This document shows positions 6,723 to 13,636 of a stretch of DNA of 14,647 nt, piece by piece. A program made the position numbers and the translations under genes. The stretch lies in NCBI GenBank assembly GCA_044356825.1, contig JBIKVM010000054.1:1-14647 (forward strand). Direction: 5' to 3'. Position 1 is the first letter of the stretch; every line of letters begins with the position of its first letter. Origin of the DNA: JAUREX01 sp044356825 (lineage in GTDB: Bacteria > Pseudomonadota > Alphaproteobacteria > Rhodobacterales > Rhodobacteraceae). The notes beneath the pieces were generated by a model. That model saw only the letters and a program-made list of their open reading frames with translations. It was not told the origin of the DNA and made no database searches.

Positions 6723-7421
6723 ATGACGATCTTCGGCTTGAGCCGGCGGTTTGCGCTTGCCCTGACTTTCCTTTCGGTCGCGTCCGCCCATGCCGCCGGG
6801 CCGACGCCCGTTCTCTCGGATCCGGTTGTCACCCCGCCCGCATCGGCCGCGGCGCGCTTCTCGGGACACTATATCGGGGCGTCGCTCGCCTATGCGTGCT
6901 GCGGGGCCGACAAGGTCGGGGTGCGCTACCTCGGGACCCTGACCCAAGGGCCGGAACTCCACATCGAGGGCATGATCGCCTCGGCCCGCGTCGGCACCCG
7001 ACAGTCGGTTGGCGAGCACATCTTCGGCATCGAACTCGAGGCGGAATTCGGCGATGTCGACGACACCAAGCGCAGGAACGGCATCACCGCGACTTCGGTC
7101 ATATCGAACATCGTTGCGATGAAGGGCATGGTCTCGGTCGTCACGGGCGATGACTACATGCTCTATGCCGTCGCCGGGGCGGCCTCGGGGCGGTCGCGCT
7201 ATACCGTTCGCGATTCCTCGTTCAGCGTCTCGCGGGCCCAGCGGTTCCCGGGTTATCTGGTCGGCGTCGGCCTTGAGGTCGCGCGCACCGACGAATGGTC
7301 GCTGCGCGGCGAATACCTCGTCTATGAATTCGGCCGCAACCGCGTGAGCGGCGCGGGCCGCTCGAGCGAGGCCACGCCCACTTTCCACGCCCTGCGTCTG
7401 GGCATCAACTACGACTTCTAG
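6723..7421 (+). CDS. Small outer-membrane beta-barrel protein (Omp25/OmpA-barrel type)
   Basis: Probable outer-membrane protein of unknown role. The 232-residue product has a clear signal peptide (about residues 1-24, cut after SAHA), a Pro-rich linker, then alternating amphipathic strands (SGHYIGASLAYA, EHIFGIELEAEFGD, DYMLYAVAGAASG, PGYLVGVGLEVA, EWSLRGEYLVYEFG, FHALRLGINYDF). It ends in an aromatic Phe as BAM substrates do. This matches an eight-stranded OMP_b-brl-type porin family barrel. The ATG at 6723 follows AAAGG by seven bases and starts exactly at the signal peptide; an upstream start at 6678 adds a non-signal extension. A vicinal Cys pair (59-60), the only cysteines, sits after the first predicted strand. 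It is convergent with pepF, eight bases apart. Confidence 0.8.
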   Translation: MTIFGLSRRFALALTFLSVASAHAAGPTPVLSDPVVTPPASAAARFSGHYIGASLAYACCGADKVGVRYLGTLTQGPELHIEGMIASARVGTRQSVGEHIFGIELEAEFGDVDDTKRRNGITATSVISNIVAMKGMVSVVTGDDYMLYAVAGAASGRSRYTVRDSSFSVSRAQRFPGYLVGVGLEVARTDEWSLRGEYLVYEFGRNRVSGAGRSSEATPTFHALRLGINYDF

Positions 7422-7439
7422 GAGGGCCCTCAGCCCTCC
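7421..7439. terminator. Hairpin at the OMP / pepF convergent junction
   Basis: GGAGGGC (7421-7427) and GCCCTCC (7433-7439) form a perfect 7-bp stem around CCTCA. The first base belongs to the TAG stop of the barrel gene, and the TCA in the loop is the pepF stop on the other strand. No T-tract is present. Probably a shared transcription-end hairpin. Confidence 0.45.
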
Positions 7440-9256
7440 ATCGCTTCGAGCTCGTCGATCATCCCCGCGATCATTGCAAGCCCCCGCCCCCAGAAGGCCG
7501 GATCGGACGCGTCGAGGCCGAAGGGCGCGAGGAGTTCCCGGTGGTGCTTCGATCCGCCGGCCTTCAGCATCTCGAAATAGAGATCCCGAAAGCCCGGCCG
7601 CCCCTCGGCGTGGACGGCATAGAGCGCGTTCACCAGCCCGTCGCCGAAGGCATAGGCATAGACGTAGAAGGGCGAATGGACGAAATGCGGGATGTAGGAC
7701 CAGAAGGTCTCGTAGCCCGGCATGAACTCGAACGCGTCGCCGAGGCTCTCGCCCTGCACCGACATCCAGAGCGTGTTGATGTCCTCGGGCGTCAGCTCCC
7801 CCGTGCGGCGCGCGGCGTGCAGGCGGCTTTCGAAATCGTAGAAGGCGATCTGGCGCACGACCGTGTTGATCATGTCCTCGACCTTGCCCGCGAGCAGCAC
7901 CTTGCGCTCGGTCGCGTCGCGCGCGCCCGCGAGCATGCGCTGGAAGGTCAGCATCTCGCCGAACACGCTCGCGGTTTCGGCGAGCGTCAGGGGCGTCGCC
8001 GACAGCAGTTCCCCCTGCGCGGCGGCAAGGCGCTGGTGCACCCCGTGGCCCAGCTCATGGGCAAGCGTCATCACGTCGCGCGGCTTGCCGAGATAATTGA
8101 GCATCACATAGGGGTGGGCGTCGGTGACGGTCGGGTGCGCGAAGGCGCCGGGCGCCTTGCCGGGCTTCACCGCCGCGTCGATCCAGCCGCGGGTGAAGAA
8201 GGGCTCGATCAGGTCGGCCATGCGCGGATCGAAGGCGCAATAGGCCTCGGAGACGGTGCTGCGCGCCTCGTCCCAGCCGACAAGGCGCGGCGTCTCGATT
8301 GGCAGCGGCGCGTTGCGATCCCAGACCTGCAGCTTGGGCAGCCCCATCCAGCGCGCCTTGAGCCGGTAGTAGCGGTGCGAGAGGGTGGGATAGGCCGCGA
8401 CCACCGCATCGCGCAGCGCCTGCACCACCTCGGGCTCGACATGGTTTGAAAGGTGGCGGGCGTGCTGGGGCGTGGGCATCTTGCGCCAGCGGTCCGAGAT
8501 CTCCTTGTCCTTGGCGAGCGTGTTGTGGACGCGGGCGAAGAGCTTGACGTTGCGACCGAACACCTCGGCCAGGGCGCGCGCGCCGGCCTCGCGGCGGCTG
8601 CGGTCGGCGTCGGTCAGCAGGTTCAGCGTCGCTTCGAGGCTGAGCGGCGCCTCCTCGCCCGCGACCGCGAATTCGAGGCCCGCCATCGTCTCGTCGAAAA
8701 GGCGGTTCCACGCGGCGGCGCCGACGGTCGACTGGTCGTGCAGGAACTTCTCGAGCTCATCCGAGAGCTGGTGCGGCCGCATGGCGCGCATCCGCGCAAA
8801 GACGGGCGCATAGCGCGCGAGCCCCGCGTCCGCCGCGAGAAGGGCCGCGAGGTGGTCATCCTCGAGCCGGTTGAACTCGAGCGTGAAGAACACGATCGGC
8901 GTTGTCGCCGTGGTGATGCGGTCCTGCACGTCGGCCAAGAACTTGGCCCGCCCGCTGTCGAGCGTGTCCTGATAGTGCCGGAGCCCCGCATAGGATCCGA
9001 GCCGCCCGGCCACCATGTCGATCCGCTCGTACCGCTCCACGCAGCCCCGCAGCGCGGCGGCATCGAGCGTCGCGAGCTTGCCCTCGTAGTCGGCCGCAAA
9101 GCGCGCGCAGGCCTCATCGAGCCAGTCGAGATCGCGCGCGACCTCGGGAGCGTCGGGCGCCGCGTAGAGATCGCGCAGATCCCATTCGGGCAGGTTGCCC
9201 AGATGCTCGCTGCCCGAGCGGGCGTTGGCGTCGTGGACGGGGCGGGGCAGGGGCAT
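7430..9256 (-). CDS. pepF: M3-family oligoendopeptidase F
   Basis: Zinc metallopeptidase that hydrolyses short peptides, normally in the cytoplasm. The 608-residue length is standard for PepF, and there is no signal peptide. The N-terminal helical part starts with NLPEWDLRDLYAAPDAPEV, typical of the family. The catalytic site is HELGHGVHQ at residues 400-408 (His400, Glu401, His404), with the third ligand probably Glu427 in TLAETASVFGE, spaced as in M3 enzymes. The C-terminal part has PHFVHSPFYVYAYAFGDGLV, with the His and Tyr residues that help bind substrate in this family. The ATG at 9256 has GAGG about six bases upstream. It lies 30 bases after the DNA ligase stop on the same strand and is probably the last gene of that operon; a functional link to repair is not evident. 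Confidence 0.93.
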   Translation of the reverse strand: MPLPRPVHDANARSGSEHLGNLPEWDLRDLYAAPDAPEVARDLDWLDEACARFAADYEGKLATLDAAALRGCVERYERIDMVAGRLGSYAGLRHYQDTLDSGRAKFLADVQDRITTATTPIVFFTLEFNRLEDDHLAALLAADAGLARYAPVFARMRAMRPHQLSDELEKFLHDQSTVGAAAWNRLFDETMAGLEFAVAGEEAPLSLEATLNLLTDADRSRREAGARALAEVFGRNVKLFARVHNTLAKDKEISDRWRKMPTPQHARHLSNHVEPEVVQALRDAVVAAYPTLSHRYYRLKARWMGLPKLQVWDRNAPLPIETPRLVGWDEARSTVSEAYCAFDPRMADLIEPFFTRGWIDAAVKPGKAPGAFAHPTVTDAHPYVMLNYLGKPRDVMTLAHELGHGVHQRLAAAQGELLSATPLTLAETASVFGEMLTFQRMLAGARDATERKVLLAGKVEDMINTVVRQIAFYDFESRLHAARRTGELTPEDINTLWMSVQGESLGDAFEFMPGYETFWSYIPHFVHSPFYVYAYAFGDGLVNALYAVHAEGRPGFRDLYFEMLKAGGSKHHRELLAPFGLDASDPAFWGRGLAMIAGMIDELEAMEG

Positions 9257-9286
9257 GGCGGACCTCGGGCGCTGGAGACACCCCTT

Positions 9287-10918
9287 TCATAGGGCGCCGG
9301 GCGGCGGGTGCAACCCGCCTTGGCCCGGGATCAGCGCGCGCAGCGCCGCGATGTCGTCGATCTCGTGCGCGCCCTTGTCGCGCCGCCAGCGCAGCATGCG
9401 CGGAAAGCGCAGCGCAACCCCCGATCGGTGCCGCCCGCTCGCCTGCACGCCCTCGAAGCCCAGTTCGAACACGAGTTCCGGCCGCACCCGCCGCACCGGG
9501 CCGAAGCGTTCCTCGGTGTTGGCGCGCACCCAGCGGCTGATCTCTTCGAATTCGGCGTCCGTCAGGCCCGAATAGGCCTTGGCCACGGGCACGAGGGCGT
9601 TGCCGTCGCGCAGCGCAAAGGTGAAATCGGTATAGAGCGTCGCGCGCCGCCCATGGCCGGCCTGCGCATAGACCATCACCGCGTCGATGCTGAAGGGGTC
9701 GAGCTTCCACTTCCACCACGCCCCCCGCCGCCGCCCGGCATGATAGCCGCCCCCCCGCGACTTGAGCATGAGGCCCTCGGCGCGCGCCCCCCGCGCCCCC
9801 TCGCGCAGCGCGGTCAGCCCCGCCCAGTCGGCGAAGGCGACCTCGGGCGACAGGGCCAGCGGCCCCCCCGCCGCCAGCGCGGCGACGATCTGCCCGAGCA
9901 GCGCGCGCCGATCAGTCAGCGGGCGTGCGCGAATGTCTGCGCCGCCCCATTCGAGCAGGTCATAGGCCAAGATCCGCGCCGGCGCCTCGGCCAGAAGGCG
10001 GCGCGGCACCGACTTGCGCCCGATCCGGGGCTGGAGCGCGCCGAAGGGCAGGGGCGCGCCCGCGCCCGCGTCCCAGGCCAGCACCTCGCCGTCGATCACG
10101 GTGCCGTCGGGCAGATGGGCGGCGAGCGGGGCGAATTCGGGAAACCGCGCCGCGATCGCCTCTTCGCCGCGCGACCACAGATGCAGCGCGCCCCCCCGCA
10201 CGATCGCCTGCGCGCGGATGCCGTCCCATTTCCATTCGGCGAGCCACTCCTCGGGCGGGCCGAGCGCCTCGGGCCCGTCCTCGAGCGGATGGGCGAGGCA
10301 GAAGGGATAGGGCCGCGTCGCATCGCCGTCGCCCGACACGAGGCCCGCGAAATCGACCGCCGCCGGATCCCACGCCCCCGTCAGCCGATGGGCGAGCGTC
10401 GCGGCCTCGACCCCCGTCGCCTCGGAGAGCGCGCGCGTCATCAACCCCTGGCTCACCCCCATGCGGAAGCCGCCGGTGATGAGCTTGTTGAAAAGGAACC
10501 GCTCATCCCTGCCCAGCCGGCCCCAGGCCTCGAGGATCGCGGCGCGGCGCGCCTCGGCCGGGGCACCCGCGAGCGCGCGCAGCCGCCCGATCCAGGTCGC
10601 GAGCCCCTCATCCCCCGCCGTCCCGTCCGCCGTCCCGCCGCCCTCGGGCAGAAGGCGCGCGATCGTCTCGCTCAGATCGCCCGCGACGCCGTGGCATTCC
10701 TCGATCAGCCATTCGGGGATCCCCGCTGCCTCGGCCGCCCAGGCGCGCAACTCGGCCGTGTTCGCCGCCCGCCGCGGCCGCCGGCCCGAGAGGATCGCGA
10801 TGGTCCAGACCCGGTCCTCGGGAGGGGCCTCGCGGAAATAGGCGGCTAGGGCCGCGACCTTGGCGCCCGTGCGGGTCGTGGCGTCGAGCGCGGCGAAAAG
10901 CTCGGCAAAGCGCCTCAT
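9287..10918 (-). CDS. ATP-dependent DNA ligase (Lhr/Exo-associated type)
   Basis: Seals DNA nicks using ATP through a lysine-AMP intermediate. The 543-residue product has an N-terminal helical DNA-binding domain (about 1-200) and an adenylation domain with motif I EWKWDGIRAQ (catalytic Lys230). Further motifs follow: GTVIDGEVLAWD (motif III region), AEGLMLKSRGGGY (motif IV) and WWKWKLDPFSIDAVMVYAQ (motif V). A C-terminal OB domain ends with RRVRPELVFELGFEG and SGVALRFPRMLRWRRDK. There is no LigD polymerase or nuclease domain. The start at 10918 overlaps the exo stop in an ATGA arrangement with a strong G-rich Shine-Dalgarno site inside the exo tail. A longer frame upstream is antisense noise in exo. 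This is the ligase type normally clustered with Exo, an Lhr helicase and a metallophosphoesterase; only Exo is adjacent here. Confidence 0.93.
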   Translation of the reverse strand: MRRFAELFAALDATTRTGAKVAALAAYFREAPPEDRVWTIAILSGRRPRRAANTAELRAWAAEAAGIPEWLIEECHGVAGDLSETIARLLPEGGGTADGTAGDEGLATWIGRLRALAGAPAEARRAAILEAWGRLGRDERFLFNKLITGGFRMGVSQGLMTRALSEATGVEAATLAHRLTGAWDPAAVDFAGLVSGDGDATRPYPFCLAHPLEDGPEALGPPEEWLAEWKWDGIRAQAIVRGGALHLWSRGEEAIAARFPEFAPLAAHLPDGTVIDGEVLAWDAGAGAPLPFGALQPRIGRKSVPRRLLAEAPARILAYDLLEWGGADIRARPLTDRRALLGQIVAALAAGGPLALSPEVAFADWAGLTALREGARGARAEGLMLKSRGGGYHAGRRRGAWWKWKLDPFSIDAVMVYAQAGHGRRATLYTDFTFALRDGNALVPVAKAYSGLTDAEFEEISRWVRANTEERFGPVRRVRPELVFELGFEGVQASGRHRSGVALRFPRMLRWRRDKGAHEIDDIAALRALIPGQGGLHPPPGAL

Positions 10919-11922
10919 TCCCCCTCCCCCTCGCCCTCGCGCGCCTCGCGCCCCGTCGCGACCACGGCCGCATCGAGGCCCCGCCCGGCCAGCCAGCGCG
11001 CGAAGGGGGCGGTGTAGCCGTGGGTCACGAAGACGCGCGCGGCGCCCGTCTCGGCGATGGCGCGATTGAGCGCCGGCCAATCGGCATGGTCCGAGATCAC
11101 GAAGCCCCGCCCCAGCCCCTGCCGCCGCCGCACGCCCCGCAGCGCCATCCACCCCGAGGCGAAGGCGGTTTCATGCGCCCCGATGCGGCGGGCGAACCCG
11201 GCCTCGCCCAGCGCCGCGGGCGGCGCGATCACGAGCGCGCCGGGCGGGGCCTTGGCGCCTGCGCCGAGCACCTGCGCCTCCGGCACGGCATAGCCCTGCG
11301 CGCGCAGCACCCGGCTCATGCCCTCGACCGCCGGATGGGCGCAAAGCGGGCCCGGCCCGTCGCCGAGCGCCGCCATCAGCCGCTGCGCCTTGCCGAGGCT
11401 GTAGGCCCCGATCACTGCGGCCTTGCCCGCCGCCGCCGCCTCGGCCCACCAGCGCCGGATGCCGGCCACCACCTCGGCCTGCGGCGCCCAGCGAAAGATC
11501 GGCAGCCCGAAGGTGCATTCGCTGATGAAGGCGTCGCAGCGGACGGGCTCGAAGGGCTCGCAGAGCCCGTCGGGTTCGAGCTTGTAATCGCCCGAGACGA
11601 CCCAGACCTCGCCGCCGCGCGCCACCCGCACCTGCGCCGAGCCCGGCACATGCCCGGCAGGGTGAAAGCTCAGATCGACCCCCCCGATCCGCCGCACCTC
11701 GCCCCAGCGCAAGCCCTCGATCGCGATCGGCCCGAGGCGCGCGCGGATCACCGGGGCGGCGGCGGCCGAGGCGAGATAGGCGCCGTGCCCGCCGCGGGCG
11801 TGGTCGGAATGGCCATGCGTCACCACCGCCCGGTCCACCGCGCGCACCGGGTCGATGAAAAACCCGCCCTCGGGGCAGAAGATGCCGCGGTCGGTGAAGG
11901 TCAGAAGCGGATCGCGCGCCAT
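10915..11922 (-). CDS. Ligase-associated DNA exonuclease (metallo-beta-lactamase fold)
   Basis: Predicted nuclease that prepares DNA ends for the neighbouring ligase. The 335-residue protein carries the metal site HGHSDH (residues 36-41), a downstream His in FHPAGHVPGSAQV (His87/His91), the Asp in VVSGDYKLEPDG (Asp112) and a C-terminal FVISDHADW, as in beta-CASP/MBL nucleases. The opening DPLLTFTDRGIFCPEGGFFIDP is the family start, so the ATG at 11922 is preferred over ATGs at 11946 and 12045. No good Shine-Dalgarno site precedes it. The acidic tail (EAREGEGEGE) provides the ribosome site for the ligase gene, whose start overlaps by four bases. Role is from knowledge of the exo-lig-lhr-mpe cluster in bacteria; activity in this organism is inferred. 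Confidence 0.9.
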   Translation of the reverse strand: MARDPLLTFTDRGIFCPEGGFFIDPVRAVDRAVVTHGHSDHARGGHGAYLASAAAAPVIRARLGPIAIEGLRWGEVRRIGGVDLSFHPAGHVPGSAQVRVARGGEVWVVSGDYKLEPDGLCEPFEPVRCDAFISECTFGLPIFRWAPQAEVVAGIRRWWAEAAAAGKAAVIGAYSLGKAQRLMAALGDGPGPLCAHPAVEGMSRVLRAQGYAVPEAQVLGAGAKAPPGALVIAPPAALGEAGFARRIGAHETAFASGWMALRGVRRRQGLGRGFVISDHADWPALNRAIAETGAARVFVTHGYTAPFARWLAGRGLDAAVVATGREAREGEGEGE

Positions 11923-11929
11923 GGCGCCA

Positions 11930-11971
11930 AGGATAGGCCGCCCCATCCCCGCCGGAAACCCCCGGAGGTTT
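11930..11971. promoter_or_regulatory. Candidate exo promoter with overlapping dyad
   Basis: On the minus strand TATCCT (11935-11930) matches four of six -10 bases, with TTTCCG (11958-11953) 17 bases upstream as a poor -35. The dyad AAACC (11956-11960) / GGTTT (11967-11971), spacer six, overlaps that -35. The -10 would put transcription start almost on the exo ATG, implying a nearly leaderless mRNA. No LexA-like box is visible. Confidence 0.25.
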
Positions 11972-12043
11972 GATCGCTGTCGTTGCGCGCGCCCCGGACC
12001 GCCCGCAAGCCTTCGGCAGGTGATCCAGCCCGAAGGTGCCGCC

Positions 12044-12361
12044 ATGCTCGAAATCAGCCCCGCAAAGGTCGTTCAGGTCATCTTCCAGTCGCGCGAGGGC
12101 GACCGCGCGGATGAGGAACTCGAAGCCTTCATCGAGGCGATGAACGAGGATGAAAAGACCAGCCTCGTGGCGCTGGCGTGGATCGGGCGCGGCGCCTTCG
12201 ACCCGGCCGAGTTCGACGAGGCCCGCGCCATCGCCGCCGCCGAGGCGACGATTCCCACCGCCCGCTACCTCATGGGGATGCCGCATCTGGCCGAGAACCT
12301 CGAAGCGGGCCTCGACGCCATGGGCATTGACGTGACCGAGGCCGAAGAGGATTTCCTCTGA
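12044..12361 (+). CDS. DUF3775-like protein
   Basis: Function unknown. The 105-residue, strongly acidic, helical protein reads like the DUF3775 family: it opens with LEISPAKVVQVI, has the core EELEAFIEAMNEDEKTSLVALAWIGRGAFDPAEFDEA (residues about 23-60), and ends with TARYLMGMPHLAENLEAGLDAMG. There is no signal peptide or membrane segment, so it is probably cytoplasmic. The ATG at 12044 has GAAGG seven bases upstream; a longer open frame reaching 11855 overlaps exo and the shared upstream region and has no family match. It diverges from exo across 121 bases and converges with the unknown outer-membrane gene. Family assignment is from memory of the motif and has not been searched. Confidence 0.85.
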   Translation: MLEISPAKVVQVIFQSREGDRADEELEAFIEAMNEDEKTSLVALAWIGRGAFDPAEFDEARAIAAAEATIPTARYLMGMPHLAENLEAGLDAMGIDVTEAEEDFL

Positions 12362-12363
12362 GC

Positions 12364-12380
12364 CTGCGTCAGAACCGCAG
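12364..12380. terminator. Hairpin at the DUF3775 / OMP convergent junction
   Basis: CTGCG (12364-12368) and CGCAG (12376-12380) make a perfect 5-bp stem with a seven-base loop that begins with TCA, the minus-strand stop codon of the facing gene. It begins two bases after the DUF3775 stop. No T-tract; a weak shared terminator at best. Confidence 0.3.
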
Positions 12381-13466
12381 CGGCGGAAATCCCAGCGCCA
12401 CCGCCGGCCCCTCGGCTGCGAAATAGTCGATCGAGGCGCGCGTGCGCCAGTATCCGGCGCTGAGCCGCAGCATCCCCCCGAGTGGCACCGTCAGCGTCGC
12501 GCCAAGGATCGTCTCGGTCCGCGCGATGCCAACATAGTTGCTGCCCGAGGCGGCCGCGACGCTCGCCTCGAGTTGTACCCAGCGCGCCCCGACAGGCAGG
12601 CGCAACCGCACCACGCCTTCGCGCCGCACCGCATGGCGCTCGGGCATTGCCGAGCCCGCCATGACCTGCACGCCCCCGTGCCAGCCCGCGGGGAGGATCA
12701 TGTCGAAGCGCCCGATCAGCCGGTTCTGGCCCGCGAAGTCGAGCCGCATCCGCGCCGCCGCGCCGCTTGCCTCGGCATGGATACCGCCGCGCGTCGTGAA
12801 GACGCGCCCCAGGCGCAGGGTTGTGGCGCGCGTGTCGCTGCGCGCGAACTCGCGCAGGCTGCGCTGTATCTCGGCGCAGCCCTCGGCGAACCATCCGCGC
12901 AGGAGGTCGCGCTCGGCGCAGCCCTGCACCCGCACCGTCCGGATGCCCGGCCCCCCGGCCCCGTCCGTCACCCCCGACCAGGCGGCGAGTAGCCCCAGCC
13001 GCAGCCCCGGCGGGTGGGCGTGGCGCAGGCTCAGCCCGATCTCGGCACCCGCCACGACGCCCGCGCGGCGCGCCCGCGCCGGATCGCCCGTGAACACGAG
13101 GTTTCCCAGGATCAGCGGCCGGGCGGGATTGCCGCCGTTGATGTCGGACTCGTGCCGCAGGATGGGTGTCGCGAACGGCCGAAGGCGCGGCGGATCGGCA
13201 AGCCCGTCGATTCGGCCCTGCGCGCGCGCCAGCCCAGCAAGGGCCGCGAATTCTGCCCCACCGATCGACCGCCCACCGGCCAGCGCGAGACGGCAGCGCA
13301 ATTCGAGCCGCGCCCCCGGCGCATTGGCGCAGATCGCGTCCCCGCCCAGTGCAGGCGCCACCTGCGCCATCGCCCCCGCCGCGGCCAGCGGCACAATCAG
13401 CGCGGCAAGGATCGCAAGGCCACGACGCAGGGCCGGGCAGCATGCGCAACCGACCCACCCCCACAT
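12369..13466 (-). CDS. Secreted protein, probable outer-membrane beta-barrel, unrecognised
   Basis: I do not recognise this family. From the ATG at 13466 the product has 365 residues; GGGGG lies five bases upstream, while the longer frame to 13523 adds a non-signal extension. The N-terminus (MWGWVGCACCPALRR, then about 18 hydrophobic residues, ending AMA before Gln35) is a long signal peptide. The mature protein has four cysteines in two pairs (46/58 and 183/197), suggesting two disulfides and export. A distinctive central motif is HESDINGGNP followed by ILGNLVFTGDP (105-129). The second half is a series of short amphipathic strands (RLDFAGQNRLIGRFDMILP, GVVRLRLPVGARWVQLEASV, TLTVPLGGMLRLSAGYW) and the chain ends in Phe. 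These features suit an outer-membrane barrel with an N-terminal plug or periplasmic part; a periplasmic beta-protein is the alternative. Confidence 0.7.
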   Translation of the reverse strand: MWGWVGCACCPALRRGLAILAALIVPLAAAGAMAQVAPALGGDAICANAPGARLELRCRLALAGGRSIGGAEFAALAGLARAQGRIDGLADPPRLRPFATPILRHESDINGGNPARPLILGNLVFTGDPARARRAGVVAGAEIGLSLRHAHPPGLRLGLLAAWSGVTDGAGGPGIRTVRVQGCAERDLLRGWFAEGCAEIQRSLREFARSDTRATTLRLGRVFTTRGGIHAEASGAAARMRLDFAGQNRLIGRFDMILPAGWHGGVQVMAGSAMPERHAVRREGVVRLRLPVGARWVQLEASVAAASGSNYVGIARTETILGATLTVPLGGMLRLSAGYWRTRASIDYFAAEGPAVALGFPPLRF

Positions 13467-13501
13467 CTTGCCCCCGCAATGCGCCCCGCTCGAATGGCGC
13501 C

Positions 13502-13530
13502 AGAGTGATCCCCCGATCCCCACCCGTCAA
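13502..13530 (-). promoter_or_regulatory. Candidate promoter of the unrecognised OMP gene
   Basis: On the minus strand TTGACG (13530-13525) matches five of six bases of the -35 consensus. At a 17-base spacer the -10 would be CACTCT (13507-13502), a poor match with two of six. It sits 36 bases upstream of the start codon, and its -35 lies three bases from the first arm of the inverted repeats at 13533-13605. Confidence 0.35.
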
Positions 13531-13532
13531 GC

Positions 13533-13605
13533 GCGCGTGACGCCACCGCCCGTGTCACGCGCAACCCCGTTCCGCGCCCGGTTGCGCAGCCGCCGGGTGG
13601 GCGCG
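13533..13605. promoter_or_regulatory. Three overlapping inverted repeats between divergent genes
   Basis: Repeat A: GCGCGTGAC (13533-13541) with GTCACGCGC (13554-13562), 9 bp, spacer 12. Repeat B: GCGCAACC (13559-13566) with GGTTGCGC (13580-13587), 8 bp, spacer 13. Repeat C: CGCGCCC (13573-13579) with GGGCGCG (13599-13605), 7 bp, spacer 19. All are perfect. A and B share GCGC. B's right arm covers the candidate ynjB -35 box and C spans its spacer, so binding at these sites would affect that promoter. The element could be tandem regulator operators. GC-rich sequence makes single repeats of 7 bp fairly common, but the 9- and 8-bp pair with similar spacers is less easily dismissed. Confidence 0.45.
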
Positions 13606-13610
13606 ATAAG
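13582..13610 (+). promoter_or_regulatory. Candidate promoter of the ynjB-like gene
   Basis: TTGCGC (13582-13587, three of six to -35), exactly 17 bases, then GATAAG (13605-13610, four of six to -10). Transcription would begin near 13616, about 20 bases before the ATG at 13637. The -35 box lies inside the right arm of inverted repeat B, a typical placement for a repressor site. Confidence 0.4.
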
Positions 13611-13636
13611 GGGGCTTAAGTCCGGAGGTTCCGATC

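Noticed and set aside
9308..10849. Plus-strand open frame (513 codons) antisense to the DNA ligase
   Set aside because: The ligase motifs on the minus strand are unambiguous; the antisense product has shadow-frame composition.
11923..12043. LexA-type (GTTC-N7-GTTC) box for SOS control of the exo-ligase genes
   Set aside because: No such pair of half-sites is present in the intergenic region.
13540..13636. Possible TPP riboswitch before the ynjB-like gene
   Set aside because: The conserved CTGAGA and downstream thi-box blocks are absent, and the promoter candidate leaves a leader of only about 20 bases.
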